Source: Methylotenera sp. (GTDB lineage: Bacteria > Pseudomonadota > Gammaproteobacteria > Burkholderiales > Methylophilaceae). From it: a stretch of 64,000 nt of DNA. Shown piece by piece: positions 34,864-41,746 of this stretch (the stretch's first letter is position 1; each line of letters starts with the position of its first letter). Location: the NCBI GenBank assembly GCA_030682715.1, contig JAUXNQ010000042.1:1-64000 (forward strand), in the 5' to 3' direction. The position numbers and the translations under genes were made by a program. The notes under the pieces are model-generated. The model had not been told where the DNA came from, made no database searches, and was given only the letters and a program-made list of their open reading frames with translations.

Positions 34864-34940
34864 TAGTCTCGATGGAATGCAGTGAAATCGAGGGAATTTA
34901 GCTGGTTACCCTTGATTTCGCGATGCTGCATCAAGGCTAC
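34864..34940. repeat. Family B repeat (CTCGAT...CAAGGCTAC)
   Basis: TAGTCTCGATGGAATGCAGT opens the element and CATCAAGGCTAC closes it, with AAATCGAGGG and CCCTTGATTTCGC between. A diverged copy with the same order lies at 63585-63703. The two ends are mutually inverted. Confidence 0.6.
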
Positions 34941-34970
34941 GCTAGCTGTATCAAGGCTTGCTTAACAAGT

Positions 34971-35009
34971 GTAGGGTGGGCAAAACGGGTTGCCTTGCCC
35001 ACCCTACGC
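34971..35009. repeat. REP palindrome, family A
   Basis: GTAGGGTGGGCAA at one end and TTGCCCACCCTACGC at the other form a near-perfect stem. It sits just after the stop codon of the autotransporter gene and matches the palindromes around the RAYT gene. Confidence 0.75.
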
Positions 35010-35024
35010 AACTTTTAGAGGAAA

Positions 35025-36968
35025 TCAAAAGTTAGCGCGCAAGCCCGCCGTTACACCCCAAGTAGCATCGCCACCGCTACTGGCGGCATTTGCGCCCACG
35101 GTAAGCGCAACGTTATCGGTAAAGCGGTGGTCAACATCCAGCGTAGTGCGCACCCAGCTTTGATTGACGCTTTGTCCTGGCAGGTTCTGGTTAAGCATAC
35201 CCAAACCTATTACTTGCACTTTTACACCATCGGTATTGGCATCTATGCGATGCACGGCTTCCAAGCCTAAGCGTAAATCGGTATTGGCTGCCAGTGCGGT
35301 TTTGGCAGCGGCACCCAATCGAATATCTTGCGTGCGCCATGTTGCGGCAGAAAAATGTGCAGGAAAGCCACCACCTGTTTCAGTGTAGCTATCCATTTTG
35401 GTTTGCATCCAGGTATAAGCGGCGTAAGGGCTTAAGCTAAAGCGGCCAATCGTTGCGGCATCTTTCCAATCCATCCGTGCACGGGCAGCGTATGCGCGGC
35501 TATCTGGGCTGGCTTTTGAGCTATCTACCGTAGCACCGTTCATATAGTTGCGTGAAATATCCGTATCAAAACGACCATAATAGCCAGTGAAACTGGCTTC
35601 CAGACCATTGGCAAACGCGTTTGCCGCTTCGGCAATCAGGTATTGGCCGTTAAAACGGCTATCGCCACCTAGGCTTAAATCTTGCCTTGACCACGCCTGA
35701 CCAATACCCAAGCCTACACGTGCGGTACTAATGTCTTTACAAGCACCCACCTCAGCAATTTCCATGCGGCTATCAGTTTTGTTGTGGCGTCCGGCATCGA
35801 CTGTTACCCAAGCGCAGCCGCCGTCTTCACTGGTGCGTACCAAGCCGTTATCGAGTATAGATCGGTGGTGCGCGCCAAACATAGTCAAATTAGGCAAAGC
35901 CGCCCCTGCCTGCACACCACGTGCGCCAGCTTCTATTAAAGAGCTGTTGAAGGCGTTAATATCCGTCAACAAACCGGCACCTGCCGGACCGACCCGCGCC
36001 AGCCAGGCTTGATTATTACTGCCATCGCCCACCAGCACGTTACCGTCGGCAGAAACGCCGCTGGCCCTCTCCAAGACCAGCCCTGCAGGCACAGTCACCC
36101 CTGCGCCTGCCAACCAAGCCGCCACCGACTGCATATTAGTCGTTTGCGTCCAGCGGAAGGCCTCGGTATTGCTGCCGTTGTAGCTCTCACCCACCACCAC
36201 GCTGCCATCGGCAGAAACGCCGTAGGCAGAGCTAGACCAGCCCGTGCCGAGAAAGCCCAGACCAGTCATGACGTTGTTTGTCCAGCGAAAGGCCTCGGTA
36301 GAGTTGCCGTTGTGGCTCTCACCCACCACCACGCTGCCATCGGCAGAAACGCCGCGGGCCTCGCTATACGACCCCGTGCCGAGAAAGCCCAGGCCAGTCA
36401 TGCCGTTGTTCGTCCAGCGGAAGGCCTCGGTATTGCTGCCATTGTAGCCACTCCCCACCACCACGCTGCCATCGGCAGAAACGCCGAGGGCCTCGCTAAA
36501 CCACCCCGTGCCGAGAAAGCCCAGACCAGTCATGACGTTGTTTGTCCAGCGGAAGGCCTCGTAATAGGTGCCGTTGTCGGATACCCCCACCACCACGCTG
36601 CCATCGGCAGAAACGCCGTAGGCCTCGCTATACGACCCCGTGCCGAGAAAGCCCAGGCCAGTCATGCCGTTGTTCGTCCAGCGGAAGGCCTCGTAATCGC
36701 TGCCGTTGTAGCTGTTGTTGCTAAACCCCACCACCACGCTGCCATCGGCAGAAACGCCGTAGGCACCGCTATGCGTGCCCGTGCCGAGAAAGCCCAGGCC
36801 AGTGAATGCATCGGCAGCTTGCGCGGGTAGTGCCAGCAGACCTAGCATGATGGCAGTGAGTGGTTTAAGCCGGTATTTGGCTTCCCCACCAGCGTTGGCG
36901 CTAAAGCACCGAATGCTGGCGTGAAGGACAAAGCGCGACGAGGCGCTAACGTGCGTAGGTTGATGCAT
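35025..36968 (-). CDS. HAF-repeat autotransporter
   Basis: A 647-aa type V secreted protein. An extended N-terminal signal (about 1-52, ending ALPAQAADA) is followed by five near-identical 44-47-residue HAF repeats at about 56-280 (GLGFLGTG...GVSADGSVVVG...EAFRWTNN), a sixth degenerate one to about 328, and a C-terminal autotransporter beta-barrel (about 375-647) ending in the usual aromatic residue (GVTAGLRANF). The barrel would carry the repeat passenger to the cell surface. The gene is clearly richer in GC than its neighbours, which suggests transfer. AAGGGA precedes the ATG. An 11-G tract lies 104 bp upstream. Adhesion is a guess. Confidence 0.88.
   Translation of the reverse strand: MHQPTHVSASSRFVLHASIRCFSANAGGEAKYRLKPLTAIMLGLLALPAQAADAFTGLGFLGTGTHSGAYGVSADGSVVVGFSNNSYNGSDYEAFRWTNNGMTGLGFLGTGSYSEAYGVSADGSVVVGVSDNGTYYEAFRWTNNVMTGLGFLGTGWFSEALGVSADGSVVVGSGYNGSNTEAFRWTNNGMTGLGFLGTGSYSEARGVSADGSVVVGESHNGNSTEAFRWTNNVMTGLGFLGTGWSSSAYGVSADGSVVVGESYNGSNTEAFRWTQTTNMQSVAAWLAGAGVTVPAGLVLERASGVSADGNVLVGDGSNNQAWLARVGPAGAGLLTDINAFNSSLIEAGARGVQAGAALPNLTMFGAHHRSILDNGLVRTSEDGGCAWVTVDAGRHNKTDSRMEIAEVGACKDISTARVGLGIGQAWSRQDLSLGGDSRFNGQYLIAEAANAFANGLEASFTGYYGRFDTDISRNYMNGATVDSSKASPDSRAYAARARMDWKDAATIGRFSLSPYAAYTWMQTKMDSYTETGGGFPAHFSAATWRTQDIRLGAAAKTALAANTDLRLGLEAVHRIDANTDGVKVQVIGLGMLNQNLPGQSVNQSWVRTTLDVDHRFTDNVALTVGANAASSGGDATWGVTAGLRANF
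36129..36800 (-). repeat. Tandem 132-bp repeats encoding the HAF passenger
   Basis: Five units, each about 132 bp, contain the nearly invariant block GTGCCGAGAAAGCCCAG (plus-strand reading) and CCACCACGCTGCCATCGGCA. Identity is high enough for recombination to change the copy number. Confidence 0.8.
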
Positions 36969-37071
36969 GTGGATCCCTTTCTGGGATTAAATATTATTTT
37001 TTATAATGTCTATGCAATGGCACCCCATGCAAGAACACTGCAAATAACGCTATCGCGATTTTAACTAAAGC

Positions 37072-37082
37072 GGGGGGGGGGG
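37072..37082. repeat. Homopolymer tract of 11 G upstream of the autotransporter
   Basis: An uninterrupted run of G (C on the autotransporter strand), 104 bp from its start codon. Such tracts slip during replication and often switch surface-protein promoters. An assembly length error is also possible. Confidence 0.6.
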
Positions 37083-37116
37083 TAGCAAGCATTATCTTGC
37101 CCCAGCGAGTAGCCTT

Positions 37117-37196
37117 GTAGGGTGGGTCACTTGTAACCCACGCGTTGCAATAGTATAGCTGAACACTTCCGCGTGGGGTTAAAACCCCACCCTACA
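37117..37196. repeat. Paired REP palindromes (BIME-like), family A
   Basis: GTAGGGTGGGTCACTTGTAA and ACCCACGCG form the left palindrome; GCGTGGGGTT-AA-AACCCCACCCTAC forms the right one in opposite orientation. The same head-to-head pair recurs at 39190-39269. Confidence 0.75.
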
Positions 37197-37247
37197 AAAA
37201 CCAAGATGCCACCATTTTGGATATAAGCCTAAAGCTAGGAAACTCAG

Positions 37248-37275
37248 GTAGGGTGGGCAACTAGTTGCCCACGCG
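37248..37275. repeat. REP palindrome left of the RAYT gene
   Basis: GTGGGCAACTAGTTGCCCAC is a perfect 20-bp palindrome with a GTAGG head. It lies 25 bp upstream of the transposase start. Confidence 0.78.
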
Positions 37276-37299
37276 TAAAATATCCCGCACAATCTAACG

Positions 37300-37848
37300 A
37301 TGTCACATTATCGTCGCGCCAACACTGCTGGAGCCACTTACTTCTTCACTGTCGTCACTTATCGCAGGCGTCCGTTCCTGTGCGATGAGGATGTGCGTGA
37401 TGCATTAAAACAAGCGATTAATAAAGTACGCGAAAAACATCCTTTTACAATAGATGCTTGGGTTTTATTACCCGACCACATTCACACCATTTGGACATTG
37501 CCACCTAACGATGCCAACTTTGCACTCCGCTGGCAACTGATTAAACGCTATGTGACCCAAAGTTGCGGGGCACGCTTGCATAACCCGCAATGGATGAATA
37601 CATCCAAAGCAAAGCATCGTGAATCCACATTATGGCAACGCCGTTATTGGGAGCATCAAATTCGAGATGAGTTGGATTATGCAAAACACATGGATTATTT
37701 GCATTACAATCCAGTGAAGCATCAATTGGTAAAACAAGTCAAAGATTGGCCATACTCCACATTTCACCGCTACGTTAAACAAGGCGTTTATGATGAAAAT
37801 TGGGCAATAGAGGTATTATTAGAACAAAGTGATTTTGGCGATGAGTAA
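37300..37848 (+). mobile_element. REP-associated tyrosine transposase (RAYT)
   Basis: A 182-aa Y1 HUH transposase of the IS200/IS605-related REP group. The HUH motif is LLPDHIHTIWTLP (about 61-73) and the catalytic tyrosine lies in DYAKHMDYLHYNPVKH (about 126-141), followed by WPYSTFHRYV. It is bracketed by inverted family A palindromes at 37248-37275 and 37873-37902, the expected layout of a REP-mobilising unit. RAYT genes are single-copy domesticated transposases that act on REP DNA. The frame is intact, so it may be active. Confidence 0.92.
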
Positions 37849-37872
37849 ACGGAGAAATTAAGTATTAAGCAA

Positions 37873-37902
37873 CGCGTGGGCAACCACTTGCCCACCCTAC
37901 GC
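37873..37902. repeat. REP palindrome right of the RAYT gene
   Basis: CGCGTGGGCAA-CCAC-TTGCCCACCCTACGC, inverted relative to the left copy. It lies 25 bp after the transposase stop codon. Confidence 0.78.
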
Positions 37903-38001
37903 ACTGCAAGTTAAATAAATATTCTCGCAATATTGCGAATCTTTTTTTGTGGGTTATCGTTTGAAAGAGAATGGCACGCTCACCAACTTTATGAGATTAA
38001 A

Positions 38002-38355
38002 ATGAATATCATCTTTATAACTGTGATTGTTTTATATGCAGTTGCAGTGATTGCCTATTTAGCAAAACCATCCAAAACAGTATTTGTTATTAAAATCAAC
38101 TGCCTACTAGTTAACGTCATCAAAGGCCATGCCCCAAATAAATTTGTCGCGGAATGCGAAGAGATTGCAAAAATCAGGAAAACTATTAAAGGTAAAATAT
38201 TTGGTATTCGAGAAAGCGGAGGTATCAAGCTTGAATTCTCGAAATCAATAAGTGATGCAGAGAAGCAAGTATTTAGAAATGTTTGGCCTAATGATTATCT
38301 TGGTGGGAGTCCCCCACCAAAATCAGGACTGAGAAAAAAAGCAAAGCATTTCTGA
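38002..38355 (+). CDS. DUF3634-like small membrane protein
   Basis: A 117-aa protein with one N-terminal transmembrane helix (IIFITVIVLYAVAVIAYLA) and a soluble domain (VFVIKINCLLVNVIKGHAP, IKLEFSKSISDAEKQVFRNVW). The pattern resembles DUF3634 proteins of gammaproteobacteria, recalled from memory. The ORF track start at 37933 adds an unlikely 23 residues; the ATG at 38002 is preferred. Function unknown. It follows the RAYT patch and ends 150 bp before fklB. Confidence 0.65.
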   Translation: MNIIFITVIVLYAVAVIAYLAKPSKTVFVIKINCLLVNVIKGHAPNKFVAECEEIAKIRKTIKGKIFGIRESGGIKLEFSKSISDAEKQVFRNVWPNDYLGGSPPPKSGLRKKAKHF

Positions 38356-38504
38356 AGAGATACTCAGAAATGCTTAATGAAAATAACCCAAGCCAACTTC
38401 GCAGAGTTTTGTTTTATCCACCATTCTCCGTCATAATTATGGTTTATGCCGCTTGCATCACTCGCATTAAAAGTATCCCCCTTAAACAACGAAAGAAACT
38501 CACA

Positions 38505-39131
38505 ATGGCAATTGAATTAAACACTTTAACCCAACGCTTAAGCTATATCGTGGGTGAAAATATGGCGCATCAACTTAAGAATGATGGCTTAGCCTTAGAC
38601 GCAGACGCAGTTGCACAAGCTGTTATCGATGTAATGGCAGATACCCCATCACGTTTAACTGATGCAGAAAAACGCAGCACAGTTGAGCAAGTACAAAAAG
38701 AGAGCCAAGAAAAGCAAATGGCGGCACAGGCTGAGCAGTCTGCAAAAAACCAAGCTGAAGGCGCGGCTTATTTAGCTGAGAACGCTAAAAAAGAAGGTGT
38801 GATCACCACAGATAGCGGCCTGCAATATAAATCACTGGTGGCTGGCGATGGCGAAAAGCCAAGCAAAAGCAATAAAGTAAGAGTGCATTACAGAGGCACA
38901 CTGATTGATGGTACTGTGTTTGATAGCTCTTATGACCGTGGTGAACCTATCGTTTTCCCAGTCACTGGTGTGATTGCTGGTTGGGTTGAGGGTTTACAGT
39001 TAATGAACGTGGGCAGTAAGTTTGAGTTAACGATTCCATCAAATTTAGCCTATGGTGCAAACGGCAGTGGCCCAGCCATTGGCCCAGATGCAACATTGAT
39101 TTTTGAAGTTGAGTTATTAGCGATTGAATAA
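38505..39131 (+). CDS. fklB: FKBP-type peptidyl-prolyl isomerase, FklB type
   Basis: A 208-aa isomerase. A helical dimerisation domain (about 1-95: LNTLTQRLSYIVGENMAHQL, AAYLAENAKKEGV) precedes an FKBP domain (KVRVHYRGTLIDGTVFDSSY, GVIAGWVEGLQLM, PSNLAYGANGSGPAIGPDAT). The order matches E. coli FklB (206 aa). There is no signal peptide once the start is placed at 38505, so it is cytoplasmic, unlike the lipoprotein FKBP at 23.8 kb. The upstream 45 residues of the ORF track do not match the family. Confidence 0.9.
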   Translation: MAIELNTLTQRLSYIVGENMAHQLKNDGLALDADAVAQAVIDVMADTPSRLTDAEKRSTVEQVQKESQEKQMAAQAEQSAKNQAEGAAYLAENAKKEGVITTDSGLQYKSLVAGDGEKPSKSNKVRVHYRGTLIDGTVFDSSYDRGEPIVFPVTGVIAGWVEGLQLMNVGSKFELTIPSNLAYGANGSGPAIGPDATLIFEVELLAIE

Positions 39132-39189
39132 GGCTAGCACTTATCGGGTGGGGTCTAATGTAAACCACTGATGTAAATTACTTAGCCAT

Positions 39190-39269
39190 GTAGCGTGGGT
39201 CACTTGTGACCCACGCGTTGCAATCGTACATTTTGCAATTCCCACGTGGGGTTAAAACCCCACCCTACA
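39190..39269. repeat. Paired REP palindromes (BIME-like), family A
   Basis: GCGTGGGTCAC-TT-GTGACCCACGC is a perfect stem; GTGGGGTT-AA-AACCCCAC follows in opposite orientation with a CCTACA end. The pair mirrors that at 37117-37196. Confidence 0.75.
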
Positions 39270-39427
39270 AAAATCACTAATTTACGCCCATCCTAATGAG
39301 ATTGGGAGTTTTAAACATTGCGAAAAGTCTCTTAGCATCTCCGCCTATCACAATATCTTTTTACCATTGATGTCCTGATATTACTACCCAGCTAACGCAC
39401 TCTAAAACCATTGCCCAATAAAATCTT

Positions 39428-40264
39428 ATGCAATTACATTACCAAATCTCAAGCAATCAAACCCTAGGCGATAAAACTTTAGCCCAAACCCAACCTCTTA
39501 TTTTGTTGCACGGTTTATTTGGCTCTGGCGATAACTGGGGCAAGGTTGCTAAGCACTTTTCGCAGCACTACCAAGTGATTAGTGTAGATTTACGCAATCA
39601 CGGCAAATCTCCACATAGTGACTCACAAACCTACACCGAGATGGCAGATGATCTGCTTAAGTTATGCGATACGCTAGGTTTAGACCGCATTCACTTACTT
39701 GGGCACTCACTAGGCGGAAAAGTGGCGATGCAATTTGCTACGCAATTTCCTGATAGGCTAGAAAAATTGATTGTGGTGGACATGGCGATACGGACTTATC
39801 CCGATGCATATACGCATATGATTGATACGATGATGGCAGTTGACCTCAGTACTATGCAAAGCCGCAGTGACGTGGACAAAGCATTGATTGGCAAGATTCC
39901 CCACGCGATGGTACGCCAATTTTTACTGATGAATTTAATCAAGTCAGACGTCAATCACGCAGAAAGTGATGTAAATAATACTGGCCTTACATGGCGCATT
40001 AACCTAGCCGCTCTCAAAGCTAACTACCCTCACCTGCTTCAAGCCGTGTGTGAAAATGCACACTATGAAAAGCCTAGCCTATTTATCCGCGGTGAACGCA
40101 GTGATTACGTGCAGGATGCAGACATTGAACATATCAACACCCATTTTACCAACGCACAGTTTGCCAGCCTAGCAACAAACCACTGGGTGCACGCAGAGCA
40201 GCCACAAGCATTTATTGAAGTGGTAGATAATTTTCTTGCGAGTGAAATGCGGATCAATATCTAA
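39428..40264 (+). CDS. ybfF: Alpha/beta-hydrolase, YbfF-type esterase
   Basis: A 278-aa alpha/beta-hydrolase. The oxyanion segment ILLHGLFGSGDNWG, the nucleophile elbow LLGHSLGGKVAM (Ser about 100), and the C-terminal catalytic His in ATNHWVHAEQP match E. coli YbfF, an esterase acting on acyl-CoA-like thioesters and short esters. No signal peptide. TAAAAT lies 3 nt before the ATG and no Shine-Dalgarno is seen. It is monocistronic and convergent with ygiD. Confidence 0.87.
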   Translation: MQLHYQISSNQTLGDKTLAQTQPLILLHGLFGSGDNWGKVAKHFSQHYQVISVDLRNHGKSPHSDSQTYTEMADDLLKLCDTLGLDRIHLLGHSLGGKVAMQFATQFPDRLEKLIVVDMAIRTYPDAYTHMIDTMMAVDLSTMQSRSDVDKALIGKIPHAMVRQFLLMNLIKSDVNHAESDVNNTGLTWRINLAALKANYPHLLQAVCENAHYEKPSLFIRGERSDYVQDADIEHINTHFTNAQFASLATNHWVHAEQPQAFIEVVDNFLASEMRINI

Positions 40265-40432
40265 AATTTTATAAAATTAACGATGCGCTTGGGTGTTTGA
40301 AAATCAGTTTGAAATAGGTTTGCTACTCAATTTGGGGAAGGATGCCTCAGCAGTCATTAGCTGACGTTTACACAAATTCAGGACACCTTCCGCCGTAAGT
40401 CACTTGTAGCTACCATACTTACAACTTAAAAG

Positions 40433-41254
40433 CTAACCAAACTGGTAAGAAGCCATGACCACACCAAATACCGCATCAGTAAAAATACGTTCGCCAATAC
40501 TATCACCTGCCGCACCTGCCACCACCATCAACGGGATAAGATGATCTTCTCTTGGGTGCACTAACCGCGCACATGGCGCTTGCTCCCAATCTACCAACGC
40601 CTGATTACGCTGATGCAGATCATGATTAGTCACTGCTTCATATAAATATTGCTCAAATTGCACAGAAGGCTCAAGTGATGCTGGCCTGCCAAATCCACGC
40701 ATATTATGATAAGTGAGCCCACTACCGATAATGAGAACGCCTTCATCTCTTAAAGGTGCAAGGGCCTCACCAAGCTTGATATGCTCAAGTGGGTCATAAG
40801 TAGTTTTCATGGAAAGCAGCACAACTGGAATATCCGCATCAGGGTACATCAGCATGAGCGGTACAAAAGTGCCGTGATCAAACCCTCTTTGTGCATCTTT
40901 GAGCACATTGACCCCAGTTAACGCCAACAGCTCGCTAACTCTTTTAGCTAACGCAGGGCTACCACTCGCAGGGTATTGCACATGATAAGTATGCTCAGGG
41001 AAACCGAAATAGTCATATACCATGGGCGGTTGCTTTGCGGTAGAGACTGTAAATTGCGGCTCTTCCCAGTGACCTGTAATCACCAAAATGGCCTTAGGTT
41101 TTGCAGGCAAACTTGCTGGTAACTTAGCTAACTCAGTTTCTGTTACCGCAAAACGCTGACGCATATCTTCAATATAAGGCCAAGGCCCGCCACCATGGGA
41201 AATAAACAACGTTGGAAATCTAACGTTTGGTTTTATACTGATATTTTGCTTCAT
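40433..41254 (-). CDS. ygiD: 4,5-DOPA-type extradiol dioxygenase
   Basis: A 273-aa class III extradiol ring-cleaving dioxygenase of the DODA group, the same size as E. coli YgiD (271 aa). Metal and catalytic histidines are visible in LFISHGGGPW, VITGHWEEP and RGFDHGTFVPL, and SGLTYHNMRGFG lies further on. It cleaves catecholic rings; the natural substrate here is not known. It is the nearest leftward gene downstream of the proposed small RNA at 41.4 kb. Confidence 0.9.
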   Translation of the reverse strand: MKQNISIKPNVRFPTLFISHGGGPWPYIEDMRQRFAVTETELAKLPASLPAKPKAILVITGHWEEPQFTVSTAKQPPMVYDYFGFPEHTYHVQYPASGSPALAKRVSELLALTGVNVLKDAQRGFDHGTFVPLMLMYPDADIPVVLLSMKTTYDPLEHIKLGEALAPLRDEGVLIIGSGLTYHNMRGFGRPASLEPSVQFEQYLYEAVTNHDLHQRNQALVDWEQAPCARLVHPREDHLIPLMVVAGAAGDSIGERIFTDAVFGVVMASYQFG

Positions 41255-41370
41255 ATTAAGTAAGCTACTCTTTATTTCTTACGTTTAAAACAACCACATA
41301 ATTAATTTACAAACAATTACATATTGTTTACAATTTGTAAGAATTAAGTTTATACTTATCGCCATATAAA

Positions 41371-41430
41371 GCCTGCTGAACAAATAGCAGGCAAAAAAAA
41401 GACCCCAACCAAGGGGATGAAATTGGGGTC
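41371..41430 (-). terminator. Tandem intrinsic terminators of the candidate small RNA
   Basis: TTGGGGTC (41423-41430) pairs with GACCCCAA (41401-41408) and is followed on the minus strand by eight T. A second perfect hairpin, GCCTGCT...AGCAGGC (41371-41392), then TTTAT, comes right after it. Confidence 0.85.
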
Positions 41431-41515
41431 CAAAAGTGCCTCATCGTCTAAGGCTTCCGCTCAGGGAGGATTGGAGCGGAAAGGTAACTTGCGTTACCTG
41501 TTAACTCTGACTGAG
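41393..41515 (-). ncRNA. Candidate structured small RNA with anti-Shine-Dalgarno loop
   Basis: No ORF lies in 41255-41746. Read on the minus strand, the segment shows in order: AGGTAAC-GCAA-GTTACCT (perfect stem, tetraloop), TTCCGCTC-CAATCCTCCCT-GAGCGGAA (perfect 8-bp stem with a C-rich loop able to pair with AGGGAGG), a GCCT...AGGC stem, and GACCCCAA...TTGGGGTC followed by eight T residues. This is the layout of a trans-acting sRNA with an intrinsic terminator. The 5' end is approximate; no clear promoter was found. The strand is set by the T-run. Confidence 0.62.
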
Positions 41516-41733
41516 CTTTTACAAAATAAGTTCCAAAAATAAATGCTGAAGACTTTCGTTTTTGCACATAGCCTAGTTTGCATTAATCTTGCACCACCCA
41601 TTTATCTTAATCACCATATAAAACCAAGCCATGCTCGACACAAGAACATGCATCTAACATATGTTCAAAAAACATATTCCAAACATATCTAAACGCTAGC
41701 CACATATGAAATATTTGGCTTAAGTAGTCATGC

Positions 41734-41739
41734 TAAAAT
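41734..41739 (+). promoter_or_regulatory. Extended -10-like TGCTAAAAT before uvrD
   Basis: TAAAAT with an upstream TGC ends 7 nt before the uvrD ATG, with no Shine-Dalgarno sequence. It may give a leaderless message. Confidence 0.35.
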
Positions 41740-41746
41740 ATCGGCT

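Noticed and set aside
36129-36800. CRISPR-like regular repeats
   Set aside because: The period is 132 bp, the repeats lie in frame inside the autotransporter gene, and no cas gene is near.
36009-36830. Long plus-strand ORF of 273 aa
   Set aside because: It is the antisense shadow of the tandem HAF repeats; its His/Ala-rich repeats simply mirror the coding repeats.
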